DNA of 64,000 nt from Staphylococcus ureilyticus (GCF_002902235.1 NZ_PPRL01000012.1:1-64000), one strand, 5' to 3'; numbered from the stretch's first letter, positions 8,982 to 20,564 are shown. A program made the numbers and translations. Notes: generated by a model from the letters alone, not told the origin.

Positions 8982-9375
8982 CTAAATTTATTCACTCAAG
9001 ATGATCATATTTTCTTATCAAAAACTATTTGATGAAAGTAACTTATGAAATATTGCTCTATGGGCTTAATGGTCTACAAAATGGCTTTTAAGTTGAAGCG
9101 GTATTCATTTGTTTTGTTTACAAGGTGATTTTATATAGAAAAAGTCCATATTTGAAAATTAAAGTTTTATAGACTAAAATTAAATTATGTTTGAGTGAAT
9201 TGCTTTAAAGCACGAAAATATTGAAGGCGTTATTCAATATTATATTATCATTCAAACTGTGACAGGGAGAACTTAAAATTGTGCGTAACTTATATCATGA
9301 TATAGGTTGCGTCATTATATATAAGCGTTCATCATATATCATTTCGCTGTTGATGTATAAGCATGAATGTAAAAT

Positions 9376-9455
9376 AGCCCGGATATGGTATGGATTTGTA
9401 ACTAAACTACTTAACTAGTTATTGCAACGAATCATTACCATTCCGGGCTTTTAAT
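9376..9455 (+). terminator. Terminator-like hairpin, possible small-RNA 3' end
   Basis: AGCCCGGATATGGTA (9376-9390) pairs with TACCATTCCGGGCT (9436-9449) with a single bulged T, followed by TTTAATATTTT. The large AT-rich loop is unusual for a plain terminator. It lies about 100 bp downstream of the convergent popT stop. Confidence 0.6.
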
Positions 9456-9552
9456 ATTTTAATATGGGGAGAAATCAAATGTTATTACGTGATTTCAAAG
9501 TCAAAATCTTAGTAAGCTAGTGATAAATTAATATGATTTCTGCATAGAAGTA

Positions 9553-10404
9553 TTAAAAATCATCACTCGTAATATGTCCTAGTTTATAGCTAATAAAGTA
9601 ACCTGAAATTATTGTGATAATAGAAATAATCCATGTAGTAACATCGCTTGGTAACCCAGGAAATACTGCATACAGTGATCCTACAACAAAACCAATGATA
9701 ATGGCATATGTTAAGTATGTGTAATGGTTTAAAAGGTACTGAATCAATTTACTAGAAAATAAGAAACCACAAATAATTCCAATACCTACAATCATTAAGA
9801 TAGGTACAGCGTTAAAATTTAAAGACATAAATTCTGAAATTGAAAACATTACAGTACCATATACACCAAATACTAATAGCATAAAGGACCCTGAAATACC
9901 TGGTAGTAACATTGCACTAGAAGCACAAACACCTGCAATAAAATATTTAATAATAAGACCAGTTGATAATTCAAGTGTTTCTCCTGCATGTTTATCACCA
10001 TCATTTAATAAGGTAATCACTACAATGATTATAATACCAAGTAAAACGAGTAAATAATGAGAAGTTTGAAATGTTTGTTTAACTCTTGCTGTGTTTAATA
10101 AATAGGGTATGATGCCTGCTATTAGACCAACAAATAAAAACATGGTTGGCACGGTATGTTCACTTAAAAGATAATTAATTACTTTACTTAATAAACCTAT
10201 GGCAATGACCATCCCTAACCCAATAGGAATCAGGAATTTTAAGCTTTCCCAAAACTTCTTTGAAAATATTCCACTAATAGAGCGTATAAAATCATCATAA
10301 ATACCTAGAAGTAAAGCGATAGTTCCTCCGCTTACACCGGGTACTAAATCTGATGTGCCCATTGCAAATCCTTTCCATAGATTTGACCACTTAATTTTTG
10401 ACAT
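9553..10404 (-). CDS. popT: DUF368 membrane protein, predicted undecaprenyl-phosphate translocase PopT
   Basis: A 283-aa polytopic membrane protein with about eight to ten helices. Seen: the family motif GTSDLVPGVSGGTIALLLGIYD near the N-terminus and its inverted-repeat counterpart SSAMLLPGISGSFMLLVFGVYG in the middle, the two re-entrant signatures of DUF368. The family is known to flip undecaprenyl phosphate back across the membrane for wall polymer synthesis. In staphylococci it sits next to sufC, as here. It is divergent from sufC with a 365-bp gap. Confidence 0.88.
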   Translation of the reverse strand: MSKIKWSNLWKGFAMGTSDLVPGVSGGTIALLLGIYDDFIRSISGIFSKKFWESLKFLIPIGLGMVIAIGLLSKVINYLLSEHTVPTMFLFVGLIAGIIPYLLNTARVKQTFQTSHYLLVLLGIIIIVVITLLNDGDKHAGETLELSTGLIIKYFIAGVCASSAMLLPGISGSFMLLVFGVYGTVMFSISEFMSLNFNAVPILMIVGIGIICGFLFSSKLIQYLLNHYTYLTYAIIIGFVVGSLYAVFPGLPSDVTTWIISIITIISGYFISYKLGHITSDDF

Positions 10405-10769
10405 ATCATAATCCTTTCTATCTAAAATATATTAAAAATGATAGCACAATTTGTCATAGAACTATATTAAAAACAAAAGTTAAAATGAATAAATGATTAT
10501 AGAATATGCTTTGTTCATAATGAATAATATAGGGATAAATGAGTTGAGAACATCATATCTTATATTATCAGTTAAAGAATTCTTTAATGCACTAACAAAA
10601 ATCATTGTATTTTGATAACAATTTTAATTTAGCACTTGAAAAGGTTTATATTCCAACACAACTGCGTTATAATTAGAAGGTGTAACAAGGGCTCAGTCTT
10701 TTGACTGTAGATTAAAATTATTATAAACTGGATAGGAAAAACATATCATATAATACGGAGGGAATATGT
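10405..10769. other. Divergent regulatory region popT/suf
   Basis: AT-rich and non-coding, 365 bp. It holds the likely suf promoter at 10645-10673, a short CAGTC/GACTG hairpin near 10694-10707 in the suf leader, and the ribosome binding sites of both flanking genes. No riboswitch class was recognised. Confidence 0.5.
10645..10673 (+). promoter_or_regulatory. Likely suf operon promoter
   Basis: TTTATA and TATAAT are separated by exactly 17 nt, about 100 nt upstream of sufC. The -35 is weak, which suggests a regulator may help. No clear Fur box was found. Confidence 0.5.
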
Positions 10770-11531
10770 ATGCCATCAACATTAGAAATTAAAGACCTAC
10801 ATGTGTCTATTGAAGATAAAGAAATTCTTAAAGGTGTTAATTTAACAATTAATACAGGAGAAGTACATGCAGTAATGGGACCTAATGGTACAGGTAAATC
10901 GACGTTATCATCTGCAATCATGGGACATCCAAGCTACGAGGTAACACAAGGTGAAGTATTATTAGACGGCGTTAACATTTTAGAGTTAGATGTTGATGAT
11001 CGTGCTAAAGCGGGATTATTCCTTGCTATGCAATATCCATCAGAAATTACTGGTGTAACGAATGCAGACTTTATGCGTTCAGCGATAAACGCTAAACGTG
11101 AAGAAGGCGAAGAAATTAACTTAATGCAATTCATTAAAAAGTTAGATAAGGAAATGGACTTTTTAGATATTGATCAAGATATGGCACAACGTTATTTAAA
11201 TGAAGGATTTTCAGGTGGGGAGAAAAAACGTAATGAAATTCTTCAATTAATGATGTTAGAACCTAAATTTGCTATTTTAGATGAAATAGACTCAGGACTT
11301 GATATTGACGCATTAAAAGTAGTTTCAAAAGGCATCAATCAAATGCGCGGAGAAACGTTTGGTTCATTAATCATTACGCACTATCAACGACTATTAAATT
11401 ATATTACACCTGACCATGTACACGTTATGTACGGTGGTAAAATTGTTACTTCAGGAGGACCTGAATTAGCGAAACGCCTTGAAGAAGAAGGTTATGAATG
11501 GGTTAAAGAAGAGTTTAATGCTGCAGAATAA
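10770..11531 (+). CDS. sufC: Fe-S cluster assembly ATPase SufC
   Basis: A 253-aa soluble ABC-type ATPase of the SufBCD scaffold complex. Seen: Walker [10 protein letters not shown], signature FSGGEKKR, Walker [12 protein letters not shown], with the atypical salt-bridge Asp/Glu region of SufC. It binds SufB and SufD and drives the conformational change for cluster assembly. GGAGGG precedes the ATG. It is the first gene of the operon. Confidence 0.96.
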   Translation: MPSTLEIKDLHVSIEDKEILKGVNLTINTGEVHAVMGPNGTGKSTLSSAIMGHPSYEVTQGEVLLDGVNILELDVDDRAKAGLFLAMQYPSEITGVTNADFMRSAINAKREEGEEINLMQFIKKLDKEMDFLDIDQDMAQRYLNEGFSGGEKKRNEILQLMMLEPKFAILDEIDSGLDIDALKVVSKGINQMRGETFGSLIITHYQRLLNYITPDHVHVMYGGKIVTSGGPELAKRLEEEGYEWVKEEFNAAE

Positions 11532-11629
11532 GTCTTAATTCATATGAAAAAATATTATAGATGAAGATTTAGGTTTTGATTTATACCGATGAGTTAAATC
11601 ATACAATCATCAAATGGGAGGAAAAAAGT

Positions 11630-12937
11630 ATGACGACTGAAACTTTGAACATTTCTGAAGCACAACTTGTTGAATATTCACAAGCCCATAATGAACCTTC
11701 TTGGTTAACTGAATTACGTAAAGAAGCGTTGAAATTAACTGAAACTTTAGAAATGCCAAAACCAGATAAAACAAAAATCACGAGATGGGACTTTGATTCA
11801 TTTAAACAACATGAAACAACAGGTAGCGTATATGAGTCATTAGAAGAATTGCCAAGTGAAGTTAGAGAGATAATTGATGTTGAAAACACTGAAAATTTGG
11901 TTATTCAACATAATAATACTTTAGCGTTCACAAAAGTTTCTGATTCAGCTCAAAATGATGGAGTTATCGTTGAAGGCTTAGCAGATGCATTAATAAACCA
12001 TCCAGATTTAGTGAAAAAATATTTTATGAATGAAACTGTTACAGTTGATGAACATAGATTGACTGCACTACATACTGCATTGTTAAATGGTGGCGTATTT
12101 GTATATGTTCCAAAAAATGTAGTAGTTGAGCATCCAATTCAATATGTAGTATTGCATGACGATGAAAATGCCAGTTTCTTTAATCATGTCATTATTGCAA
12201 CTGAGGAAAGTGCTGAAGTAACGTATGTAGAGAACTACTTATCAATCGCCAGTGGAGAAGGCAATCAACTTAATATTGTTTCAGAAGTGAGTGCTGGTGC
12301 TAATTCGAAAATCACATACGGTTCAGTAGATTATTTAGATAAAGGTTTCACTGGGCATATTATTCGTCGCGGTGTTACTGAAGCAGATGCCACTATCAAC
12401 TGGGCGTTAGGTTTAATGAACGAAGGTAGCCAAATCATTGATAATACAACGAATTTAATTGGTGACCGTTCTGAAAGTGAACTCAAATCAGTTGTTGTTG
12501 GTACTGGTAGTCAAAAAATTAATTTAACTTCTAAAATTGTTCAATATGGTAAAGAAACAAATGGTTACATCTTAAAACATGGTGTAATGTTAGAAGGTGC
12601 GCAAACAGTATTTAATGGTATTGGTTATATTAAACATGGCGGTACGAAATCTATTGCGAACCAAGAATCTCGTGTTCTGATGTTATCTGAGAAAGCACGA
12701 GGAGATGCGAACCCTATCTTACTTATCGATGAGGATGATGTAGAGGCTGGTCACGCTGCATCAGTTGGTCGTGTCGATCCTGAACAATTGTATTATTTAA
12801 TGAGCCGTGGTATTTCACGTCAAGAAGCTGAACGTCTCGTTATTCATGGTTTCTTGGACCCAGTTGTACGTGAATTGCCAATCGAAGATGTTCAACGTAA
12901 GTTACGTGAAGTTATCGAATTAAAAGTTAATAAATAA
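11630..12937 (+). CDS. sufD: Fe-S cluster assembly protein SufD
   Basis: A 435-aa beta-helix protein of the SufBCD complex, paralogous to SufB. Start at the ATG at 11630, preceded by GGGAGG; upstream in-frame codons have no site and the family length fits. The C-terminal region [22 protein letters not shown] carries the conserved His used with SufB at the cluster interface. It is 98 bp after sufC. Confidence 0.96.
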   Translation: MTTETLNISEAQLVEYSQAHNEPSWLTELRKEALKLTETLEMPKPDKTKITRWDFDSFKQHETTGSVYESLEELPSEVREIIDVENTENLVIQHNNTLAFTKVSDSAQNDGVIVEGLADALINHPDLVKKYFMNETVTVDEHRLTALHTALLNGGVFVYVPKNVVVEHPIQYVVLHDDENASFFNHVIIATEESAEVTYVENYLSIASGEGNQLNIVSEVSAGANSKITYGSVDYLDKGFTGHIIRRGVTEADATINWALGLMNEGSQIIDNTTNLIGDRSESELKSVVVGTGSQKINLTSKIVQYGKETNGYILKHGVMLEGAQTVFNGIGYIKHGGTKSIANQESRVLMLSEKARGDANPILLIDEDDVEAGHAASVGRVDPEQLYYLMSRGISRQEAERLVIHGFLDPVVRELPIEDVQRKLREVIELKVNK

Positions 12938-13090
12938 TAAACACTGAATACAATTGAACCCGCAGCAAAATAAGATTAAGAGAATGTTATTGAACATGAC
13001 TATAAAATGCTCAGATTAAATGAAATAATATACGTTAGTTTGTTGTATTTCTTAAATTGCTACGGTTTCTTTATTGATTTTTTAAATTAA

Positions 13091-14786
<1,696 letters not shown>

Positions 14787-14922
14787 TCCATGTTGATACG
14801 TTGACATTGTGTAAATTTCCATTCACACTAGACATAACACCAAGATTAGTTGTAATACGATGTAACTACAAACGAAGTTGTCTTGACGCGAGTCGTTTTA
14901 ATATATAAAAGGAGTGATTTAA

Positions 14923-16320
14923 ATGGCTAAAAAAGCACCTGATGTGGGTAATTACCAATATGGTTTCCATGATGAAGATGTTTCCATTTTTAGATCAGAA
15001 CGCGGTTTAACAGAAAATATCGTCCGTGAAATTTCAAATATGAAAGAAGAGCCAGAATGGATGCTTAATTATAGATTGAAAGCATTAAAACAATTCTACA
15101 AAATGCCTATGCCTCAATGGGGTGGCGATTTATCAGAATTGAATTTTGATGATATCACTTATTATGTTAAGCCATCTGAACAAACTGAACGTTCATGGGA
15201 TGAAGTGCCTGAAGAAATCAAACGTACATTTGATAAATTAGGTATCCCTGAAGCTGAACAAAAATACCTTGCCGGTGTTTCAGCCCAATATGAATCCGAA
15301 GTTGTTTATCACAATATGGAAAAAGAACTTGAAGAAAAAGGTATCGTCTTTAAAGATACTGATACTGCATTAAAAGAAAATGAAGACCTATTTAAACAAT
15401 ATTTCTCAACAGTTGTGCCAGCTGGAGATAATAAGTTCTCAGCACTTAATTCAGCTGTTTGGTCTGGTGGTTCATTCATTTATATACCGAAAAATATTAA
15501 GCTAGATACGCCATTACAAGCGTACTTCCGTATTAATTCTGAAAACATGGGACAATTTGAACGCACACTCATCATTGCAGATGAAGGTGCTTCAGTTAAC
15601 TATGTAGAAGGTTGTACAGCTCCGGTTTATACAACAAGTTCACTACACTCAGCTGTAGTTGAAATTATCGTCCACAAAGATGCCCATGTGCGTTATACTA
15701 CAATTCAAAACTGGGCTAATAACGTTTATAATTTAGTTACAAAACGTACATTAGTACATGAGAATGGTAATATGGAATGGGTTGATGGTAACTTAGGTTC
15801 TAAATTAACGATGAAATATCCAAACTGTGTACTTATGGGTGAAGGTGCTAAAGGTAGTACGTTATCTATTGCCTTCGCTGGTAAAGGTCAAGTTCAAGAT
15901 GCTGGTGCAAAAATGATTCATAAAGCACCTAACACTTCATCTACGATTGTATCTAAATCAATTTCTAAAGACGGTGGTAAAGTAATTTATCGCGGTATCG
16001 TACACTTTGGTCGTAAAGCTAAAGGCGCACGTTCAAACATCGAATGTGATACTTTAATTTTAGATAATGAATCAACTTCAGATACAATTCCATATAATGA
16101 AGTATTTAATGATAATATTTCATTAGAACATGAAGCTAAAGTATCAAAAGTTTCTGAAGAACAATTATTCTATTTAATGAGCCGTGGTATTTCTGAAGAA
16201 GAAGCTACAGAAATGATCGTTATGGGCTTCATTGAACCATTTACTAAAGAGCTTCCAATGGAATATGCTGTTGAAATGAATCGTCTTATCAAATTTGAAA
16301 TGGAAGGCAGTATTGGATAG
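14923..16320 (+). CDS. sufB: Fe-S cluster scaffold SufB, 3' end supplied by the prophage
   Basis: A 465-aa scaffold subunit on which the cluster is built. Seen: the YVEGCTAP Cys region, the beta-helix core and the C-terminal [20 protein letters not shown] segment. The final codons for S-I-G and the stop (after 16307) come from the prophage; the original ones are at 60416-60427 and encode the same residues. The protein is therefore intact, but its native terminator has been moved 44 kb away. Confidence 0.96.
   Translation: MAKKAPDVGNYQYGFHDEDVSIFRSERGLTENIVREISNMKEEPEWMLNYRLKALKQFYKMPMPQWGGDLSELNFDDITYYVKPSEQTERSWDEVPEEIKRTFDKLGIPEAEQKYLAGVSAQYESEVVYHNMEKELEEKGIVFKDTDTALKENEDLFKQYFSTVVPAGDNKFSALNSAVWSGGSFIYIPKNIKLDTPLQAYFRINSENMGQFERTLIIADEGASVNYVEGCTAPVYTTSSLHSAVVEIIVHKDAHVRYTTIQNWANNVYNLVTKRTLVHENGNMEWVDGNLGSKLTMKYPNCVLMGEGAKGSTLSIAFAGKGQVQDAGAKMIHKAPNTSSTIVSKSISKDGGKVIYRGIVHFGRKAKGARSNIECDTLILDNESTSDTIPYNEVFNDNISLEHEAKVSKVSEEQLFYLMSRGISEEEATEMIVMGFIEPFTKELPMEYAVEMNRLIKFEMEGSIG
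16295..16307. repeat. attL core in the sufB 3' end
   Basis: The 13-bp TTGAAATGGAAGG is identical to 60403-60415. To the left is sufB; to the right begins prophage DNA that completes sufB with different but synonymous codons. The integrase gene lies immediately inside, as expected for an attL. Confidence 0.85.
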
Positions 16321-16366
16321 CTGTAAGTACTATCACTGAGCCATTTTACTTGTGGATAAGTGTCTA

Positions 16367-16392
16367 CTGATACCATTTTGATACCATTTTAT
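16367..16392. repeat. Integrase arm-type repeat, left
   Basis: Two tandem copies of GATACCATTTT lie 47 bp after sufB and overlap the end of int. Nearly the same 26-27 bp sequence occurs at 60281-60307 in the same orientation. Their placement near both phage ends fits arm-type binding sites for the integrase. Confidence 0.65.
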
Positions 16393-17447
16393 TTTTGAAA
16401 ATTCTCGAAAACAGCGATAGCATCGTGTTTTTTCTGGGTATATAAATGGCTATAAGTTTGCATTGTTTCTGTTATTTGAGAGTGACGCATTAAAGATTGT
16501 AAGACAAAAATATCTACACCGTTGTTGGCTAAATAAGATGCGTATGAGTGTCTTAAAGTATGAACATCGTATTGTGGAAATACTTCTTTATATTTCTTTT
16601 GTAAGTGCTTATAGTGCTTAGGTTCCATTCCACCAAATATAAAGTAAGAAGTTTCATCAAAATATTTGTATTTTACTTTTTCTCGTTCGTATCTATTAGC
16701 TAACATTTGGTTTATGAAGCTTGGTAATGGTACAATGTCTTCAGAAGATTCGTTTTTGGCACGATTATAAATTTCTCTATTTGAGGTATCCATCGTTTTA
16801 TTGATGGATATCTCTTTTTTATATTTGTTGTAATCCACCCAAGTTAAAGCCATAGCTTCGCCCACACGTAAACCCGTATAAAACATTAAATAAAGCAACT
16901 CTCTATAATCATCTTCTTTAATATTATTTATCTTATCTTCAAACTCCTCTCTTAACATATATTTAGGTTTAGGTTTCACTCTAGGAATGGGTGTAATTGA
17001 AATAGTCGGATCTATACGCAAACCAAAATGTTTTTTTGCGTGATTAATAACAACTTTGAAACTAGACCATATTGCTCTTGCTGTATTTGGGCTATCTACG
17101 GCACTCATTAAATATGTTCTGAATTCTTGGCATTGGTTTTGTTTAATTTGATTCATTTTAATATGACCGAATTTATCTTTAATATGTTTGTTATATTCAT
17201 TTACTTTTCTTCGGCGTGTCTTTTTTCTCAAGTCCGTGTGTTCTAAATAATGATTAAATACATAATCAAACGTATTAGAATCACTGTAACCCGTCTCTAT
17301 TTCTGTTAGAAAATTTGCTTCTGCTGATTTAGCTTCACGTTTTGTATTGAAACCACGTTTCACTTTCCGTTTGTTATTACCATATACATCTTTATAACGA
17401 GTGGAAAAATACCATTTATTTGTATTATCATCTTTATATATTGGCAT
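16389..17447 (-). CDS. int: Tyrosine site-specific integrase
   Basis: A 352-aa recombinase. The N-terminal arm-binding domain (YKDDNTNKWYFSTRYKD) is followed by a SAM-like core-binding domain (about 58-150) and the catalytic domain. Catalytic residues visible: Arg194 (TGLRVGEA), His296 and Arg299 (HTLRHSY), His322 (LMRHSQ) and the nucleophile Tyr332 (TYSHLY). It recombines attP with the sufB site. No excisionase is obvious; the HTH protein at 24133 is one candidate. Confidence 0.96.
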   Translation of the reverse strand: MPIYKDDNTNKWYFSTRYKDVYGNNKRKVKRGFNTKREAKSAEANFLTEIETGYSDSNTFDYVFNHYLEHTDLRKKTRRRKVNEYNKHIKDKFGHIKMNQIKQNQCQEFRTYLMSAVDSPNTARAIWSSFKVVINHAKKHFGLRIDPTISITPIPRVKPKPKYMLREEFEDKINNIKEDDYRELLYLMFYTGLRVGEAMALTWVDYNKYKKEISINKTMDTSNREIYNRAKNESSEDIVPLPSFINQMLANRYEREKVKYKYFDETSYFIFGGMEPKHYKHLQKKYKEVFPQYDVHTLRHSYASYLANNGVDIFVLQSLMRHSQITETMQTYSHLYTQKKHDAIAVFENFQK

Positions 17448-17503
17448 AATTATCTATTCCTCCTAAAAAAAGTAAAAAATAATAAGGGTAGGCGAGCTAC
17501 CCG

Positions 17504-18001
17504 TTAAATTCTATCTAGTATTTCATTCTCTTTTCGTTTCATGTATTGTTCCATGAACTCGTAATCAGGTTGACAAGCATTAACTGGTAACATTATTTTT
17601 TGTCTTTTAATTCTTGTTTGTGAAAATTTATAACCATAACTATATTTTTTCTTTGTAGCTTTTTTAATGGAAATAACGATAAACAAACCTATATATTTAT
17701 TTAATTTAAACTTCGGAATTAATTTTTCTACATGGTCTGAAGCTGAAAATTTATTTAGTTGGTAAAAAATATATCCATCTGTTGCACTATCAATAGTTAT
17801 CACGTTGCCTTCTTCTGTATACTCACTAAAAAAATTATCTATACCGTTATAGGTTGATTTAGTTGTAACATAAGGAAGTTGTTTCTCTCTTTTATTATTA
17901 TTATTTTTAAGTAAATTTAACGGAGTTGTTTTTGTGCCTCCTATTGTAAATAATTCCTCTAACATAAACTCTTTCCATTCTCTATCACTCAGTTTCATCA
18001 T
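17504..18001 (-). CDS. Half-size specificity (S) subunit of a restriction-modification system
   Basis: A 165-aa protein with one target-recognition domain. It starts with the family opening (REWKEFMLEELF) and ends with the KFSQTRIKRQKIMLPV segment and a helical tail (DYEFMEQYMKRKENEIL). Ordinary S subunits have two such domains and are about twice as long, so this one probably dimerises or reads a palindromic or half site. It overlaps the upstream methylase gene by 17 nt, forming one operon. No second half is present before int. Confidence 0.82.
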   Translation of the reverse strand: MMKLSDREWKEFMLEELFTIGGTKTTPLNLLKNNNNKREKQLPYVTTKSTYNGIDNFFSEYTEEGNVITIDSATDGYIFYQLNKFSASDHVEKLIPKFKLNKYIGLFIVISIKKATKKKYSYGYKFSQTRIKRQKIMLPVNACQPDYEFMEQYMKRKENEILDRI

Positions 18002-19892
18002 CGAACAAATACCCCCTGCCGTGCAATTTCATATCAAATTCAAAAGATAAGTAATCAGCGATTGTCTTTTCAAAATCTTCTTCTGTAGGGATTTCTTCAT
18101 TATAATAGAAGAAACTATGCAACCATTCGTCTTCCCATGTAATAGGGGCTTTAACTAAAAAATTAGTGTCAGCGTCTTCATAGTCATTGAGAACATTTAA
18201 CAGATACTCTTTTTTAGATTTCTCTGTACCGTCTCCAACTAGCCCAACATGTTTACGTACGACATATCCATCATCAGAAAAGTTAACAAAGTTAACACGT
18301 TTCTTATCATCCTGTGGAATACCAGCGTTAAATATTGCTATACATGGATTAACACCTACACCATAGAAGGTATCTTTATTAAGTGTGATTACAGTTTCTA
18401 ATGAGTTATTATCTAGTATTTCTCGCTTATAATTTTTATCATTCTTAGTTTTTCCTATCATTGTACTTTGTGGAACAATGGCAGCCAATTTAGCCCCAGA
18501 TTTCATTAAAGATAATGTTTCATTAATAAAACTGATTTCTGACAGGTGGCTTAAATTTTTTGTTTTTGCTTGCGAGTAGGGTGGATTGATTAACGCTTTT
18601 GTAATTTTATCTGTATAAAAATCTTTTTCAACATGAAAAATGTCATCCCGCTTTAAATTACTTTTACCATCACCACGTAAAATCATATTAGTGGTAGCGA
18701 TAGTAAATAGTTTTTGTTGCAATTCAATTCCATGTAGTTGTTTTTGTTTGATGTGAGCTTGTTTACTTTCATCTGTTGTTTGATTTAACATCTTATTCAT
18801 TGCAGCAATTAAAAACCCACCAGAACCACAACACGGGTCTAACACATAATCATTTTCGTTAATGTCTATTAATTCGCACATTAAATTTGTAATGTGTCTT
18901 GGTGTTAATACAATACCTAAAGAATTTCCATCACTACCACCATATTTTACAAACTCACCGTAGAAGTTACCTAAAATATCCATATCAGAGTGTTTAATAT
19001 TTTTCTTTAATTTTTCATTCAATTTGATGGTGAAGTATTTTAAGGGTGTCATTCCTAAATCTTCTCTTATTCTATTTAAAGTTAAGTCGTTTTGTATAAA
19101 AATAAAGTTATCTTTTAGTTCACCAATTTTAGCGTGAGGCATTAAGCTTTTATTTCTTAAATACTTATCGATAGCATCAAACAAAATTTCACCATCTTTT
19201 ACGCCTTCACCTTGTAATCCTTGTAATTTATCAACATTAAAAATTACATCTTCATTTTCTAAAGCCAATAAAATTGCAGATACTACAGATGCTTTCTTTT
19301 CTCCTTCAAGCGACCCATAGTTTCTTAAATCTTCATGTAGATCAGCAGCTATTTTATTAACTTCTTTTAATTCTCTTTCTTCTTTTGGAAGCTCTCCTAG
19401 AACTGAAACAAGGTAAAATTCTTCTATATTTTCTTCTTTAAGATCATTAAGATTGTTTATATCAGAAATAAATTTGTATTCTTTTTGATCCACATAATAA
19501 ATACTGATTTTGTTTGAGTGGCCATTTCCCGAAGCTCCAATAGCAAATGCTTTATCTATGATGTCAGTATTTTTGATAATATGTCTAGCGTAATGAATAG
19601 CTCCATTCACTGCATATTTTGGAACTATTTCAGGATTATCCAACGTTACATTGTCATCATTTGAATATATATGTAAATTGATATCATTTTTATCTTCTAC
19701 TACAACAAAAAAATCATTACTAAAAAATGTGAATTCCGGTTTTCCTACATTGCCATTCAAACGTTTACTTGCTGTTTTTAATGCATTTTGTACCTCGATG
19801 TTACCACTAGACTCACGATAGTATTTAACGCCTAACGATTTTATTTCGTCGTTCATATATTCATCTATCCCAGATTTTTCGTTTGGTTTCAT
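17985..19892 (-). CDS. BcgI-like fused endonuclease/N6-adenine methyltransferase subunit
   Basis: A 635-aa protein. At residues 52-68 it has P-E, twelve residues, then E-D-K, a PD-(D/E)xK nuclease motif placed as in the A subunit of the Type IIB enzyme BcgI (from family knowledge, not a search). The HsdM-like methylase follows: motif I VLDPCCGSGGF (Asp352) and motif IV NPPY (Asn436). An HsdM of a Type I system would lack the nuclease motif, and no hsdR is present. Together with the small S subunit it probably cuts unmethylated foreign DNA and protects its own host. It overlaps the peptidase gene by 4 nt. Confidence 0.82.
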   Translation of the reverse strand: MKPNEKSGIDEYMNDEIKSLGVKYYRESSGNIEVQNALKTASKRLNGNVGKPEFTFFSNDFFVVVEDKNDINLHIYSNDDNVTLDNPEIVPKYAVNGAIHYARHIIKNTDIIDKAFAIGASGNGHSNKISIYYVDQKEYKFISDINNLNDLKEENIEEFYLVSVLGELPKEERELKEVNKIAADLHEDLRNYGSLEGEKKASVVSAILLALENEDVIFNVDKLQGLQGEGVKDGEILFDAIDKYLRNKSLMPHAKIGELKDNFIFIQNDLTLNRIREDLGMTPLKYFTIKLNEKLKKNIKHSDMDILGNFYGEFVKYGGSDGNSLGIVLTPRHITNLMCELIDINENDYVLDPCCGSGGFLIAAMNKMLNQTTDESKQAHIKQKQLHGIELQQKLFTIATTNMILRGDGKSNLKRDDIFHVEKDFYTDKITKALINPPYSQAKTKNLSHLSEISFINETLSLMKSGAKLAAIVPQSTMIGKTKNDKNYKREILDNNSLETVITLNKDTFYGVGVNPCIAIFNAGIPQDDKKRVNFVNFSDDGYVVRKHVGLVGDGTEKSKKEYLLNVLNDYEDADTNFLVKAPITWEDEWLHSFFYYNEEIPTEEDFEKTIADYLSFEFDMKLHGRGYLFDDETE

Positions 19893-20380
19893 ATGTATTC
19901 ATCTCCTTTATCTAATAAATATAACATTTTATATTCAAACACACGTAACGGCTCAAGTTGTATTAAATAACCATTATGAAGTGTGGATAATCCATATCTG
20001 ACTTTATAATGCTCAATACACTGTTGCACAAAACTTTCAGAAACCTCAAAAAAATTAGCCATTTCATATAAGTTATGGCAATTGTGTCTGAAGGCATCAA
20101 TAATTCCTTGCAGCGAAACGATTTGTTCCATTGCATATCGTCTAGCATATCCTTCAAATTTTCTATTAATAAATTGTGTTTGGTCAGTGATATTACCATA
20201 TGTAAGTTTGTGATGTGCTAATTCTTCTGCTAATGTTTCTAACTTAACTGCGTTGGATCTATTACTGTTGATATAAATTTCGTTATTGTAATACATACCT
20301 GATTGAAAACTAGGTAGCGTATCAGTTTCTATGATTGTTAAATGGTTATATTTACTAATTAATGCTTCGTATTTCCCCAT
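19889..20380 (-). CDS. ImmA/IrrE-like metallopeptidase
   Basis: A 163-aa DUF955-type protein. The motif is LAEELAHHKLTYG, where the first His of HExxH is replaced by Glu, a variant I recall in Gram-positive phage proteins; the third-ligand helix ENRKFEGYARRYAME-like segment follows. Known relatives cleave or inactivate the adjacent short XRE repressor to trigger induction. Here it is coupled by a 4-nt overlap to the BcgI-like gene instead of the repressor. AAAGGGTG precedes the ATG. Confidence 0.8.
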   Translation of the reverse strand: MGKYEALISKYNHLTIIETDTLPSFQSGMYYNNEIYINSNRSNAVKLETLAEELAHHKLTYGNITDQTQFINRKFEGYARRYAMEQIVSLQGIIDAFRHNCHNLYEMANFFEVSESFVQQCIEHYKVRYGLSTLHNGYLIQLEPLRVFEYKMLYLLDKGDEYI

Positions 20381-20538
20381 ATAAACACCCTTTATTATAA
20401 AAAGTTATAATTGGTAATAAGTTTGTGTTATAATATTGTTGATAGGATATCGGGCGCTCGTGGCTTCGTTATTTCAGAAACTATGCGTTGCACCTTCCTT
20501 ATAAAAGGCTTGGCTCAAAGTTACCTTATCCAATGGAC
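20381..20538 (-). promoter_or_regulatory. Upstream region of the peptidase/R-M operon
   Basis: AT-rich, with TATAAT on the minus strand 12 nt before the ribosome binding site (weak -35) and a separate TATAAT on the plus strand at 20430-20435. It contains the 3' half of the structured RNA candidate (20450-20564). Confidence 0.4.
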
Positions 20539-20564
20539 TTAGGCTTCCTTTGAATTCACCCGAT
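20450..20564 (-). ncRNA. Structured RNA candidate, group I intron- or HEARO-like core
   Basis: On the minus strand, ATCGGGTG at the 5' end pairs over 8 bp with CGCCCGAT at the 3' end, closing 115 nt. Inside, TTCAAAG pairs with CTTTGAG, CCTT with AAGG, and UUGCA just upstream can pair with UGCAA as a pseudoknot. The motif order AATTCAAAGGAAGCCTAA, then GGTAACTTTGAGCCAAGCC, then GGTGCAACG resembles the P, Q and R elements of group I introns and HEARO/omega RNAs. The typical downstream P7/S element of an intron is not evident. It lies 70 nt upstream of the peptidase/R-M operon. Confidence 0.55.

Larger units (their letters stand above)
8906..9552. other. 650-bp intergenic region with structured elements but no convincing gene
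   Basis: No open frame here has a ribosome binding site or family resemblance. Two strong hairpins are present: 8940-8981 (12-bp perfect arms, with a small CGGA/TCCG inner stem) and 9376-9455 (terminator-like, plus strand). The stretch 9240-9376 between them contains further small palindromes, such as ATATCATGATAT. This could encode a small RNA on the plus strand that ends at the 9449 T-tract, convergent with popT. Confidence 0.45.

Noticed and set aside
17985..19892. Ordinary Type I HsdM
   Set aside because: The N-terminal PE-x12-ExK motif and the absence of hsdR fit a fused BcgI-like enzyme better, although the call rests on motifs, not a search.
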